Below, piece after piece: positions 20,761-30,327 of a stretch of 64,000 nucleotides of DNA. Under the pieces are notes generated by a model. It was not told the DNA's origin. It saw only the letters and a program-made list of their open reading frames with translations, and ran no database searches. Made by a program: the position numbers and the translations under genes. The DNA comes from a virus, in the IMG/VR virus record IMGVR_UViG_3300042301_003612, positions 1 through 64,000 of that record; one strand, given 5' to 3'. Numbering within the stretch: position 1 is the first letter of the stretch; each line of letters opens with the position of its first letter.

Positions 20761-21738
20761 ATGGATAAAAATTTAAGATTTGTATGTGCCCAACCTGATG
20801 TACCATATTTTTATTGGCAAGTTAGGGTGTACGTTGAAAATTTTATAGAAAAAGGTATTTTACCAAACCAAATACATGTTATTTTTGGTATAGTAACACC
20901 AAATACCGAACCAACTTCAGATTCGTTAAAATTAAAAGAATTGGGAATTAATATCCATCATTATTTAGACGACAGAGAACAAAAACATTATATTCCAAAC
21001 ATTAAGCCATTTTTAATTCATAAATGGTTAAAGGAATTCCCTCAACACGGAGAATGTTTTTTCTTACATGATGCTGATATAATTTTTAGAGAATTACCTG
21101 ATTTTAAAACATTAATGGAGGATGATGTTTTATATCTTTCAGATACTGTTGGTTATATTGGGTTTAATTACATTATGGATTGTTGTAAAAGATATGAATC
21201 TCATCACCCACAATCTAAACAAGGGCAATTACTACAAGAAATGGTTGATGTTATTGGTGTTACGACCGAATGTGTTGAATGTAATGAAAATAATTCAGGC
21301 GGTGGTCAATATTTGATTAAAAAAACAGATTGGATGATTTGGGAAAAAATCTATATGGATTGTGCGCCACTATATGACCAAATGATGGATTACCAAAAAC
21401 GTTTCCCAATAAACCAAGGTGAAATACAATTTTGGACTGCAGAAATGTGGTCTTTATTATGGAACTTATGGTATTTTGGAAAAGAAACTAAAGTAGTTAA
21501 AGATTTAGATTTTTCATGGGCAACCGACTCAATTTCTATTTACGAACAAAGACCAATACTTCATATGGCAGGAGTAACTTCAGATATGAAAACAACTAAA
21601 TTTTATAAAGGTGATTTTATTAATGTTAATCCATTAATTAAGTTAACGGAAAATTTTGAATATTTTGATTATGTTGAAGAACATAGTTCTACAAAAAAAT
21701 ATATAGATGTTATGAAATCTATAGTAAAAAAACAATAA
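20761..21738 (+). CDS. Glycosyltransferase resembling hydroxyproline O-arabinosyltransferase / peptidyl-serine galactosyltransferase
   Basis: A 325-residue GT-A-type enzyme. The landmarks run in the same order as I recall for the plant HPAT/SERGT group: PYFYWQVRVY near 15-24; a metal-binding D104-A-D106 within FFLHDADIIFRELP; GGGQYLIKK near 181-188; TAEMWSLLWNLW near 226-237; DLDFSWATD near 248-256; and a late His268 in ILHMAGVT. Known members add sugar to hydroxyproline or serine in Pro-rich repeats. Here the gene lies between fibre genes encoding Pro/Thr-rich linkers and has the same promoter motif. I infer that it glycosylates those fibres. A less specific phage glycosyltransferase acting on another substrate is the alternative. 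Confidence 0.7.
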   Translation: MDKNLRFVCAQPDVPYFYWQVRVYVENFIEKGILPNQIHVIFGIVTPNTEPTSDSLKLKELGINIHHYLDDREQKHYIPNIKPFLIHKWLKEFPQHGECFFLHDADIIFRELPDFKTLMEDDVLYLSDTVGYIGFNYIMDCCKRYESHHPQSKQGQLLQEMVDVIGVTTECVECNENNSGGGQYLIKKTDWMIWEKIYMDCAPLYDQMMDYQKRFPINQGEIQFWTAEMWSLLWNLWYFGKETKVVKDLDFSWATDSISIYEQRPILHMAGVTSDMKTTKFYKGDFINVNPLIKLTENFEYFDYVEEHSSTKKYIDVMKSIVKKQ

Positions 21739-21744
21739 TCTGAT

Positions 21745-21752
21745 TATTTATA
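21745..21752 (+). promoter_or_regulatory. Putative late promoter motif
   Basis: TATTTATA followed closely by TATAAATA, ending shortly before the ATG at 21765; the pair forms an inverted repeat (TATTTATA-G-TATAAATA). Confidence 0.5.
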
Positions 21753-21764
21753 GTATAAATAACA

Positions 21765-23153
21765 ATGACTAACACGACATCTTTACTTCAACAAAAAAAC
21801 GAATGTGATGTAATTACAATATTTCCAATGACCGTTGAGTGTTTAGTTAACAATCCGTCATCACAAAATGCGACTGATGGAGGTTTATCTATTTCTATAA
21901 CAGGAGGAACACCACCATACATAGTTGCTTGGAGTAATGGTAATATATCTCCGGCAATTAATAATTTAGGTGCTGGTAGTTATACGGCAATAGTTACTGA
22001 CTATTCTTGGTCAGGGAGTGGTCCTGATTATACGGCAACTACAACATGTGTGTTAACCGCACCTATAACACCTACAACTACAACCACAACAACGGTTGCT
22101 CCTGTATTACTCTATGATATTTGTTTAACAGTGTATAAACAACCAAGTAATTATCAAATACACTTTAACCCTAATGGTATATATAATGGTATCTATAGTA
22201 GTGGTTATCAATCATGGATATCAGATGACTCAGTATACCAAATTGTTTGGGGTACACTATACCAGTCATGGACTGTAATTCCGCCCCCAACAAATCCTGG
22301 TTATTATTTACTATCACCCTCACCATATCCACCTTTAACGGGATGGTATATAAATGGTGCGTTAGGAACTGTTGTATCAAATCAAGGTCTTTGTGTACCG
22401 TTACCAAGTAACCCGTCATTTACATATTCACTTACTCAACCAACTTGTATATGTGATGGTAATATAATTATAACGGCTTCTAATGGAACACCACCATATC
22501 AGTACTCAGTTGATAATGGAGTGACATTCACTAGTAATTCAGGGCTCTTCACAGGAAAATGTCCTGGAACTTATAGTTTACAAATTAAGGATTCGTTAAA
22601 TAATTTAAGTACTGTTTCTACGGCTACCTTAAATAATTTTATTGGAATAACAACATATACTCTTAGTTTGTCACCAGTATCTATTACAACGGTAAACAAT
22701 AACACAACTGTAACAAAACAATATACTTGTACCGTAAATGTTTCACCACCAATCCCTGTTGGAACAACAATTACGTTTGATGCACAACACATAAATGTGC
22801 TTGGTAGAGGGCCTGCCTCAACTGACGCAACTATTGTGACTAATAGTGTTTTAACTAAAAATTCAACAGTAATACCAATAACTTCAAGCCCGTCATCAAG
22901 TAATACTACCACACAATTAGGTGCCGGTTGTCAATCGGCGCCAATACATAATACAACCCAAACTGATAACTGGATTTCGGTATCAATGACAAATGGTGAT
23001 ACCATGGTTATTAATACCACAACAACTATGACTAAAATACAACCAGTACCTCATTGTTTCTTTGCGGATTTCGGTGACACATTTTTTGCAGTAAATGGGG
23101 TTATTAATGGATGTAGTTGTTGTACGTTAATTATGCCAAATAAAGCGGTATAA
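21765..23153 (+). CDS. Fibre/adhesin with SprB-like repeats and Thr-rich linker
   Basis: A 462-residue protein. Residues about 22-105 form one SprB-like repeat (GGLSISITGGTPPYIVAWSN, NNLGAGSYTAIVTD). A Thr run (TTTTTTTV) separates it from a tryptophan-rich module. A second repeat at about 222-290 includes GNIIITASNGTPPYQYSVD and CPGTYSLQIKD. The C-terminal part is beta-rich and ends with a Cys cluster (GCSCCTL). The gene follows the glycosyltransferase by 26 bases with its own late motif. It probably forms an accessory fibre or head decoration; the exact place is unknown. Confidence 0.7.
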   Translation: MTNTTSLLQQKNECDVITIFPMTVECLVNNPSSQNATDGGLSISITGGTPPYIVAWSNGNISPAINNLGAGSYTAIVTDYSWSGSGPDYTATTTCVLTAPITPTTTTTTTVAPVLLYDICLTVYKQPSNYQIHFNPNGIYNGIYSSGYQSWISDDSVYQIVWGTLYQSWTVIPPPTNPGYYLLSPSPYPPLTGWYINGALGTVVSNQGLCVPLPSNPSFTYSLTQPTCICDGNIIITASNGTPPYQYSVDNGVTFTSNSGLFTGKCPGTYSLQIKDSLNNLSTVSTATLNNFIGITTYTLSLSPVSITTVNNNTTVTKQYTCTVNVSPPIPVGTTITFDAQHINVLGRGPASTDATIVTNSVLTKNSTVIPITSSPSSSNTTTQLGAGCQSAPIHNTTQTDNWISVSMTNGDTMVINTTTTMTKIQPVPHCFFADFGDTFFAVNGVINGCSCCTLIMPNKAV

Positions 23154-23171
23154 TAAAATAAAAATTAAGGA

Positions 23172-23179
23172 TATTTATA
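23172..23179 (+). promoter_or_regulatory. Putative late promoter motif
   Basis: GATATTTATA, with its end only 3 bases before the ATG at 23183. If it is a -10-like element, the transcript would be leaderless or nearly so. Confidence 0.5.
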
Positions 23180-23182
23180 AAC

Positions 23183-25615
23183 ATGACTTATATATTAAAA
23201 AATACATCGGGATTAATTAATACTAGATTAACAGACACTGGAAGACAAAAATTATCTCAAGGTAATTTTAACATCGAGTATTTTCAAATTGGTGACGGAG
23301 AAGTTTCATATAACTCTTTACCAAGTTCATATAATCAAGCTAATACAAACATATTTGAACCTAATTTTAATTCACAAAATTCAGCACCAACACAATCAAA
23401 TAAACAATATGTAAAATATCCTTATTATGTTGATGGTGTAACAGGTAATACTTATGGTATTCCTTATTCAGAACCTGTGGTTTCTCCTGTATATAACCGA
23501 GCGGCAATGAGAGGATTTTTTACGGGAGACCTTAGTGCGACAACAATTAATTGGAGTGCAATTACAAATAGTTCTCATGTTATTAATTCTAATTATGTTG
23601 TTGATATGTCAGTATTAACTGGCGGTACCACGATTATGTTAATTTATTCAGGTTGTAACACCAATATTGTTAGAATGCCTGCTATAGGTGATTTATTAAC
23701 AATCTATTATGATGGTAATGGTGACCACAATTGTGCCTGTAGTACTTACCCAACGCCAAGCCCAACACCTTCACCAACCCCAACTCCAACCCCATCATAT
23801 GACCCTTGTATCTTACCACCAACCCCAACTCCGTCACCAACATTTTGTCCAATAACACCGACACCAAATTGTGACCCTGTTGTGGAACCAGAATGTCTTA
23901 TGGATATGAGTAGTTGTTACCCAATGATGACATATAAAATTGTCGATATTTGTTTAGGTGTTTACACATTAGATAGGCCAACACCTAATTTTTCAGGAAG
24001 TTCAAATGTTTGTTATGCGAGAACTATCGTATATCCGCCAAATATGACATCACTTTATGATACACTAACACCATGTAAACATTGGAATGAGGATGTTATT
24101 AATTTTGAGTCTGTTTGTTATACAGATGAGTTTGATGTTAAAATTTGGAATATGAATATTCCATGGTCGGAAAATCCTGCGGGGTTAATTCCGACAATAA
24201 ATGAAGGATTTGCGGATTTTGGTTCAGCGACATATATCGGGTCAAAAGAATATTTGGGTTATATGTCGAATAGTGGGCAGACTGACAGCAGTTCAGTATA
24301 CTACTACAACTCTTTCGATGAAAAAGTTACTGTACAACCAAAAGACCAAAAATCTATTGCCATTATTCACTATACAAATCAAAGTATTGATTTCTTTTAT
24401 GGTGAAAAATTTGCATTAGAACCTTATGACCCTACGGCGCCTGCTAATACTATTGGGCAAGCAAGAAACTTTAGACTACATATTCCATGGCTTATGTGGC
24501 ATAAAAATCCTGAATGTTGTTTAGGTGAAACTTTTTGGGTTGACCCTCCAGGGTATGACGGATTAAATTTATTTCAAGTACAATACTTGAAATCTACTAA
24601 GAATGCGGATATGAATAACCCTGGTATGAGATACTACCAATTATGGGATACTAATACAAATGATGACGGGTTCCCAAGTAGAGTTGGTAAAGTTTTCCCT
24701 GACCAAAAAATTATAGTGATTGATGATGAAGAGATTATTGCTGCTATGTCTTATAAATCAAATCGTAATTGGACTCTACCTTCACCAAAACTTACTTTAG
24801 TTGCACCAAATACATGTGGTACTGATAATACTTCATATATTGGTGTGTTAACAGGTGATACTGAGTATATGTATGTGACTTATAGAATTAGTAATACGAT
24901 TAATTTTACTAATTCATTACATTGTAACTATTATACTAGAATACAAGGTCCAAATTTAACTTGTATACCAAGTGCGTCGCAAAACGTGTCAATTAGGTTT
25001 GGTCCGGAGTTTGGTTGTTTAAATCAACCAGATTATACACCAACAACTACAACAACTACAACTACAACAACATTATGTCCATCTGTTTGTTATACGCCAC
25101 AAGGATTTTACGGTGATAAATTTGAAATTATATGTCAAAAAGTTATTGGTGATATTAGACCTGATTCGTCCGAGTGGAAAATAATCGATGTAACATCACA
25201 ATTAAGTGCAACAACCGTTGGAGGGTATATTACTCAAAACGGTATAACAGGTAATACATTTACTATTACTCAAGATGACTATGATAATGCACCTTATTAC
25301 GATTTAAATACATATATACCTCTAACCCCTGTTGGAAGCACTACACCATCTTTAAATTTTGGGGACGAATATTATTTCTATGGTTCGTTAGAAACGGATA
25401 TTCAAGCTACAATATATGAGATGAGGTATAAAATTAATTTAGGTGTTGCTGAATTTCAAGCAACTTCAAACCCAACATGGACTCAAGGGACTGACTCATA
25501 TATAACTGATATTGGTCTTTACGATTCTGATAAGAATCTTATGATTATATCAAAGATGCAATCACCTGTTTTAAGACAAGGGATTCAACAGTTCCTGGTT
25601 AAATTTGATTTCTAA
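23183..25615 (+). CDS. Large fibre/virion protein with Pro/Thr and Thr linkers
   Basis: An 810-residue protein. The N-terminal 80 residues (TSGLINTRLTDTGRQKLSQG, FQIGDGEVSYN) look like a conserved virion-attachment domain. A Pro/Thr/Ser linker with interspersed Cys lies at about 188-235 ([15 protein letters not shown]). A second Thr-only run is near 620-632. Between and after them are aromatic beta-rich domains with paired Cys. The C-terminus (IQQFLVKFDF) looks like a strand-forming trimer end. It is the last plus-strand fibre gene before the RuvC-like nuclease. Surface exposure and possible glycosylation of the linkers are inferred from composition and the nearby glycosyltransferase. Confidence 0.7.
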   Translation: MTYILKNTSGLINTRLTDTGRQKLSQGNFNIEYFQIGDGEVSYNSLPSSYNQANTNIFEPNFNSQNSAPTQSNKQYVKYPYYVDGVTGNTYGIPYSEPVVSPVYNRAAMRGFFTGDLSATTINWSAITNSSHVINSNYVVDMSVLTGGTTIMLIYSGCNTNIVRMPAIGDLLTIYYDGNGDHNCACSTYPTPSPTPSPTPTPTPSYDPCILPPTPTPSPTFCPITPTPNCDPVVEPECLMDMSSCYPMMTYKIVDICLGVYTLDRPTPNFSGSSNVCYARTIVYPPNMTSLYDTLTPCKHWNEDVINFESVCYTDEFDVKIWNMNIPWSENPAGLIPTINEGFADFGSATYIGSKEYLGYMSNSGQTDSSSVYYYNSFDEKVTVQPKDQKSIAIIHYTNQSIDFFYGEKFALEPYDPTAPANTIGQARNFRLHIPWLMWHKNPECCLGETFWVDPPGYDGLNLFQVQYLKSTKNADMNNPGMRYYQLWDTNTNDDGFPSRVGKVFPDQKIIVIDDEEIIAAMSYKSNRNWTLPSPKLTLVAPNTCGTDNTSYIGVLTGDTEYMYVTYRISNTINFTNSLHCNYYTRIQGPNLTCIPSASQNVSIRFGPEFGCLNQPDYTPTTTTTTTTTTLCPSVCYTPQGFYGDKFEIICQKVIGDIRPDSSEWKIIDVTSQLSATTVGGYITQNGITGNTFTITQDDYDNAPYYDLNTYIPLTPVGSTTPSLNFGDEYYFYGSLETDIQATIYEMRYKINLGVAEFQATSNPTWTQGTDSYITDIGLYDSDKNLMIISKMQSPVLRQGIQQFLVKFDF

Positions 25616-25661
25616 TTTTAAGGTTGGATATAATCACTAAAACTTTTTTATAGAACAAAAA

Positions 25662-26264
25662 ATGATTAGAAATAAATTAAAAGAAAGTCCAAAAGTTTTA
25701 GGTCTTGATGTGTCAACTCGAACAATCGGTGTTGCATTATTTGATATACAAAGTAGAGAATTATTAGAATTAACTCACGTATCACCAGTTCCAAAACCAA
25801 AAGAAGAGTCTAAAATTAAGGAATTATTACTTAAGAGTGATATTTTTAGAAATAAGTTAATTGAATATAAAGACTTAGGTATTGTTAAGGTTATTATTGA
25901 AGAACCATTATTAAATTCAAATAATGTTTATACTATTAGTATTTTATTAAGATATAATACCTTAATTACTAAAGAAATTTATGATGTTTTAGGTATTGTA
26001 CCTGAATTTATATCCACCTATAATTCACGTAAGTTTGCTTACCCTGAATTAGTTAGAGAAAACAACAAAAATAAGTTTGTTTTATTTGGGGGATTCCCAA
26101 AAGACTGTGATAAAAAACAAATCATATGGGAACAAGTTGCTAAAAGAGAACCACAAATACAGTGGTTGTATACTCGAAACAATACATTAAAGAAAGAAAA
26201 CTTTGACCAAACAGACGCCTATACTTGTGTATTAGGTTATATGAGACAAGAAAAACTTTGGTAA
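25662..26264 (+). CDS. RuvC-like Holliday-junction resolvase / RNase H-fold nuclease
   Basis: A 200-residue protein expected to cut branched DNA during packaging or recombination. Catalytic acids appear in the expected order: D16 in LGLDVSTRTIGVAL, E80/E81 in VIIEEPL, and D182-x-x-D185 in FDQTDAYTCVL near the C-terminus. Size is close to RuvC (about 170 residues). It lies apart from the recombination genes at 35-39 kb, between the fibre genes and a convergent adhesin gene, and is followed by a strong terminator. Confidence 0.85.
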   Translation: MIRNKLKESPKVLGLDVSTRTIGVALFDIQSRELLELTHVSPVPKPKEESKIKELLLKSDIFRNKLIEYKDLGIVKVIIEEPLLNSNNVYTISILLRYNTLITKEIYDVLGIVPEFISTYNSRKFAYPELVRENNKNKFVLFGGFPKDCDKKQIIWEQVAKREPQIQWLYTRNNTLKKENFDQTDAYTCVLGYMRQEKLW

Positions 26265-26290
26265 TATCGTATAAATAACCGATAATATAG

Positions 26291-26320
26291 AATATCGTCT
26301 TTTTAGACGATATTTTTTTT
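26291..26320 (+). terminator. Intrinsic terminator after the RuvC-like gene
   Basis: AATATCGTC and GACGATATT form a perfect 9-bp stem with a 6-base loop, followed by a run of Ts. It sits between convergent genes; only the plus orientation has the T-run. Confidence 0.85.
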
Positions 26321-26341
26321 TACCTTAAAGTTTTGATTTAC

Positions 26342-29300
26342 TCAATTTTGAGCAGTAGTTGAGGTTATTATAATTGGAACACCACAGTTTGCGGTTGTTA
26401 CTGTAAAAGAATAGTTTATTTCAAAAACTTGGTCAATAGATAATACAGAGTTGTTGTATGAACCAATACTTAATTGAGCATTCGAAATAAATCCGGTACA
26501 AAATGATGAAGGTACCATTGCCTGTAAATAAACCGATACCACAGCACCTGTTTGAACTGAAAAAGTATTTGAATAGACACCAGCAGCTAAGCTAGATTGA
26601 AACGTATATACTATAACACCATTAACTTTTATATTACCCGTTGTCCAAGAACAATAGGTTTTTGTGTGAGTGTAAGACATGGTACAAGGTTGTGGTGTTA
26701 CAGTTGTTGTTGTTGTTGTTGTTGGTGTTGCCGCCGCAGAACAAGCATTACAACTAGGGTATGTTGAGAAACCAGTGAAGTAATTACCAGACCAAGTAAT
26801 TACATTTGTGTTTGGGGAAAATTGTCCCGGTGAACATAAGGAAGAGCCAATAAATTTCCAACACACCCCTGTAGTAGGGTTACGTAAAACATTCCCAACA
26901 ATAGTTGTTGGTGTTGCCGGTACAGTTTGAACTAAGACCTGCAGGGTACTAGATGAATTGTTATTATTGTTAGTACAATCTGTAAACACATAATAAGTTA
27001 AACATGGAGTTGGAGTTACGGTTGATGATGGTGTTGGAGGTAATCCTGATGTTACGGTAGGAGTTGGCGTTTGTGTTGGTGTTTGGGTTGGCGTATTTGT
27101 TGGTGTACTTGTTGGCGTAATAACACAGTTTAAACAATCACCTAAATTAGAAAAACCAAAAGGACCTGCAAGTAAATCCATTTGGTTAATACCTATGATA
27201 TCGTTGTTTACCCCAATATAACTCACACATTTTGACACACCATCAACAAGTGATTCAAAAACCATATATATTTCTATATCAAGACCTGGAGTTGGGTTCT
27301 CAAGGACACTTGTTGTATAATACATACTACCATTAAAACAGTCTTGGAATTGTTTACTTGATGGACATTTAATTAAGTCATTAACAGTATTAAATGTTAC
27401 GTTTCCTAAAAAGTCACACGGTCTGTCAATTGCGGGTGTAGGTGTTGGTGTGGTTGTTACTGTAGGTGTTGGTGTTGGTGTAATAGAACTAATCGTTGCA
27501 TCAACACTAACATTTGAACATACATTTATTGGTGTCTGAGTAGGTGTCTGAGTAGGTGTTGGGGTCTGAGTAGGTGTTTGCGTTGGAGTAGGAGTAAAGT
27601 CACAATCAAATAATGCCGTAAAGTCAACATCACACGGTAATGTAGGTGTTGGCGTTGGTGTAGGACAAATACCTGCAAGTAAATTGTCGTCACATAAATC
27701 AGGACAAATACTATAACAAGGTGATTTACCCGATAATAAACAAATACCACCTAAACTGGTCGATAAACACCATTGAGTGTTTGTCGTGTCATAATAAATA
27801 AATAATGAATTTAATGTACCAACCCAATAAAAATTAATACCATAAGCACCAACTCTTACGTAGTTATCGTCCCATAAGACATTGCCCGTATCATATAAAC
27901 AATAGTTTATTACCGTACAAAAACCTACAGGTATTGATGTTTCAGTTGGTGTTGGCGTTGGTGTTTCAGTTGGTGTAGGAGTATTTGTTGGTGTTTGGGT
28001 TGGAGTTTCGGTTGGTGTAGGAGTATTTGTTGGTGTTTGGGTCAGCCCATTTGTTGGCGTATTTGTTGGTGTTTCAGTTGGTGTTGGTGTTTGGGTTGGT
28101 GTATTTGTTGGTGTTTCAGTTGGAGTATTTGTTGGAGTTTCAGTTGGTGTTTGGGTTGGTGTTTCAGTTGGTGTTGGTGTTGGTGTTTCATTTGGGGTTG
28201 GAGTATTTGTTGGTGTAGGTGTATTTGTTGGTGTTTCAGTTGGCGTATTTGTTGGTGTTTCAGTATTTGTTGGTGTATTTGTTGGTGTTTCAGTATTTGT
28301 TGGAGTATTTGTTGGAGTATTTGTTGGTGTTTCAGTTGGAGTATTTGTTGGAGTATTTGTTGGGGTATTTGTTGGTGTTTCAGTTGGCGTTGGTGTAACT
28401 GTTGGTGTTGGAGTATTTGTTGGAGTATTTGTTGGTGTAGGTGTATTTGTTGGTGTTTCAGTTGGCGTATTTGTTGGTGTTACAGTATTTGTTGGGGTAA
28501 CTGTTGATGTAGGTGTATTTGTTGGGGTATTTGTTGGGGTATTAGTCGGAGTTTGAGTCGGCGTTTGAGTCGGAGTATTTGTTGGAGTTACAGTATTTGT
28601 TGGAGTATTAGTTACAGTATTTGTTGGAGTATTTGTTGGAGTATTTGTTGGAGTATTTGTTGGTGTTTCAGTTGGAGTATTTGTTGGAGTTACAGTGTTT
28701 GTTGGAGTATTAGTTGGCGTAGATGTTGGAGTTTCAGTTGGGCTTGGTGTAGGAGTATTTGTTGGAGTTATTGTATTTGTTGGTGTTACAGTATTAGTTG
28801 GAGTATTAGTTGGAGTATTAGTCGGTGTATTAGTTGGTGTATTTGTTGGAGTTACAGTATTAGTTGGCGTTATTGTATTTGTTGGTGTTGAAGTATTTGT
28901 TGGAGTATTAGTTGGAGTTGTTGTTGGTGTTGGTGGAGGATTTGTTGAGGTAAGAGTTGGGGTGGGTGTTGGAGTTTCAGTTGGACTTGGTGTAGGAGTA
29001 TTTGTTGGAGTTACAGTATTTGTTGGTGTTGGTGTATTTGATGGTGTTGAAGTATTTGTTGGTGTTATTGTATTTGTTGGTGTTGATGTATTTGTTGGCG
29101 TTATTGTATTTGTTGGTGTTACAGTATTAGTTGGAGTATTAGTCGGCGTATTAGTCGGCGTATTAGTTGGAGTATTAGTTGGAGTTGGAGTTGGGGTTGG
29201 GGTTTGGGTTGGAGTGTTAGTTGGAGTTGGAGTTGGGGTAGGTGTTGGGCTAAGTGGTGGTGTACAATACCAACTTGGAGCATTACACATGTTTAGAGTA

Positions 29301-29836
29301 ACAGTTACAGTTGAATAAGTTGCGTTAGTTTTAACGTCATTAATATATAAATATGGAATTGGGTTTAGTATATTAACACACATGTTGAATGTACCAGGCA
29401 CCTCAAATGGGTATGATAAAGTTTCTCCAAGCTGACAATTATACATGTCAACAAATACTACTCCGTCAACTGCAGGGTCAGTATTACCTACGGCATCATT
29501 TAAGTCCTTAGAATCAATATAAATGTCAACACACGTACAAGTTGGTAATGGTATAATATTGGGACTTTGACATTTTGCCGTATGGTCGACCATACAAGCG
29601 GCACAACCACCTCCAGGTGTATACTCAAAATAGGTGTTAACACTATTATAGTGAGTCTCAACATAACCAGCAAGTTTGGCCTCCCAACATACATCATTTG
29701 TGTCATAATAAATTTTACCTGCAATAAACTCTGAGTTTGTAACTCCATCAATTGTTGGCGTACATGGCCTAATAATTACTGCATTGTTAAAACAACATCT
29801 TAAAAATACTGTATTACATTCTGGTATTTGCGGCAT
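26342..29836 (-). CDS. Giant Thr-Pro-repeat surface/fibre protein
   Basis: A 1164-residue protein. An N-terminal Cys-rich beta region (about 1-195) is followed by roughly 435 residues of Thr-Pro repeats, mostly NTPT units (DNA 27941-29250), then small globular modules divided by shorter Pro/Thr linkers, and a C-terminal beta domain. The modules share a pattern: a strand ending with CW or similar, then a paired-Cys exit ([24 protein letters not shown]). Such linkers are usually extended, exposed and glycosylated. It has a late motif 36 bases upstream and is the only large minus-strand gene in the region. Probably a long flexible virion adhesin; no enzymatic motif seen. Confidence 0.75.
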   Translation of the reverse strand: MPQIPECNTVFLRCCFNNAVIIRPCTPTIDGVTNSEFIAGKIYYDTNDVCWEAKLAGYVETHYNSVNTYFEYTPGGGCAACMVDHTAKCQSPNIIPLPTCTCVDIYIDSKDLNDAVGNTDPAVDGVVFVDMYNCQLGETLSYPFEVPGTFNMCVNILNPIPYLYINDVKTNATYSTVTVTLNMCNAPSWYCTPPLSPTPTPTPTPTNTPTQTPTPTPTPTNTPTNTPTNTPTNTPTNTVTPTNTITPTNTSTPTNTITPTNTSTPSNTPTPTNTVTPTNTPTPSPTETPTPTPTLTSTNPPPTPTTTPTNTPTNTSTPTNTITPTNTVTPTNTPTNTPTNTPTNTPTNTVTPTNTITPTNTPTPSPTETPTSTPTNTPTNTVTPTNTPTETPTNTPTNTPTNTPTNTVTNTPTNTVTPTNTPTQTPTQTPTNTPTNTPTNTPTSTVTPTNTVTPTNTPTETPTNTPTPTNTPTNTPTPTVTPTPTETPTNTPTNTPTNTPTETPTNTPTNTPTNTETPTNTPTNTETPTNTPTETPTNTPTPTNTPTPNETPTPTPTETPTQTPTETPTNTPTETPTNTPTQTPTPTETPTNTPTNGLTQTPTNTPTPTETPTQTPTNTPTPTETPTPTPTETSIPVGFCTVINYCLYDTGNVLWDDNYVRVGAYGINFYWVGTLNSLFIYYDTTNTQWCLSTSLGGICLLSGKSPCYSICPDLCDDNLLAGICPTPTPTPTLPCDVDFTALFDCDFTPTPTQTPTQTPTPTQTPTQTPINVCSNVSVDATISSITPTPTPTVTTTPTPTPAIDRPCDFLGNVTFNTVNDLIKCPSSKQFQDCFNGSMYYTTSVLENPTPGLDIEIYMVFESLVDGVSKCVSYIGVNNDIIGINQMDLLAGPFGFSNLGDCLNCVITPTSTPTNTPTQTPTQTPTPTVTSGLPPTPSSTVTPTPCLTYYVFTDCTNNNNNSSSTLQVLVQTVPATPTTIVGNVLRNPTTGVCWKFIGSSLCSPGQFSPNTNVITWSGNYFTGFSTYPSCNACSAAATPTTTTTTTVTPQPCTMSYTHTKTYCSWTTGNIKVNGVIVYTFQSSLAAGVYSNTFSVQTGAVVSVYLQAMVPSSFCTGFISNAQLSIGSYNNSVLSIDQVFEINYSFTVTTANCGVPIIITSTTAQN
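27941..29250 (-). repeat. 1.3-kb low-complexity tract encoding Thr-Pro repeats
   Basis: On the plus strand it is built from units such as GTTGGAGTATTT and GTTGGTGTTTCA; on the minus strand these read NTPT and ETPT. Units are imperfect at third positions and interrupted by rarer variants. Shorter tracts of the same kind occur near 27010-27120, 27430-27485, 27530-27595 and 27640-27662. Confidence 0.95.
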
Positions 29837-29872
29837 TTATTTTAGTTTTTTTGTTATATGGTTATCTCAGTC

Positions 29873-29880
29873 TATAAATA
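29873..29880 (-). promoter_or_regulatory. Putative late promoter motif, minus strand
   Basis: TATTTATA on the minus strand, 36 bases before the ATG of the Thr-Pro-repeat gene; shows that the motif is strand-oriented with its gene. Confidence 0.5.
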
Positions 29881-30026
29881 CCTTTAAGGTTCTTTTTATT
29901 TTTAAAAAAAATTGTAATACAAATAACGTTTTTTACAAATTTCTCACTTAACCCAACGTAAATTTGTTGTATATTAATTAATTTCATATTCCATTCCTAT
30001 AATAGTATCAATTTAGGTTTTAATGG

Positions 30027-30242
30027 TTATAAACTTAAATAAGTGATAACTTCACAACTATTATTATCAATAACCTTTAGATTAAAACTTAACTGACTTC
30101 CCATAACTGACGGAATAACAAACGAGTATGGCGCCGAATTGATTGTGTCAATATAAATACATATTGTTATTGGGTCGTCACAAAGATAAATATCAAATGG
30201 AGATGCTCCTGTAATGTTGTTAATTGTTATATTTGTTGACAT
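30027..30242 (-). CDS. Small putative virion protein
   Basis: A 71-residue protein of Asn/Ile/Thr-rich beta-type sequence (TNITINNITGASPFDIYLCD) with three Cys and no membrane helix. Composition resembles single modules of the neighbouring fibre proteins. It has a late motif 15 bases upstream and lies upstream of the Thr-Pro-repeat gene on the same strand, with a 190-base spacer that shows nothing else clear. Function unknown. Confidence 0.6.
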   Translation of the reverse strand: MSTNITINNITGASPFDIYLCDDPITICIYIDTINSAPYSFVIPSVMGSQLSFNLKVIDNNSCEVITYLSL

Positions 30243-30257
30243 TGAGATTTCTTTTTA

Positions 30258-30265
30258 GATAAATA
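30258..30265 (-). promoter_or_regulatory. Putative late promoter motif, minus strand
   Basis: TATTTATC in minus-strand sense, 15 bases before the ATG at 30242. Confidence 0.4.
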
Positions 30266-30327
30266 TAATCAGAGCCAAAAACTTGTGAAGGTTGATTAAC
30301 TTAATATTTTTAATTATTATGTGTTAT

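Noticed and set aside
26271-26278. TATAAATA after the RuvC-like gene
   Set aside because: No gene starts downstream in either sense at a suitable distance; probably chance in AT-rich DNA.
27941-29250. CRISPR-like regular repetition
   Set aside because: Units are 6-12 bases, contiguous and coding, without unique spacers.
27995-29318. Plus-strand open frames through the repeat tract (Cys-Trp-rich and Val-Gly-rich)
   Set aside because: They are the reverse complement of the Thr-Pro coding repeat; low-complexity DNA stays open in several frames. The minus-strand frame has unique flanking domains and a promoter motif.
30235-30266. TTGACA followed by TATAAT before the primase
   Set aside because: Spacing is about 22 bases, too long for a typical sigma-70 promoter, and TTGACA is part of the coding start of the minus-strand gene.
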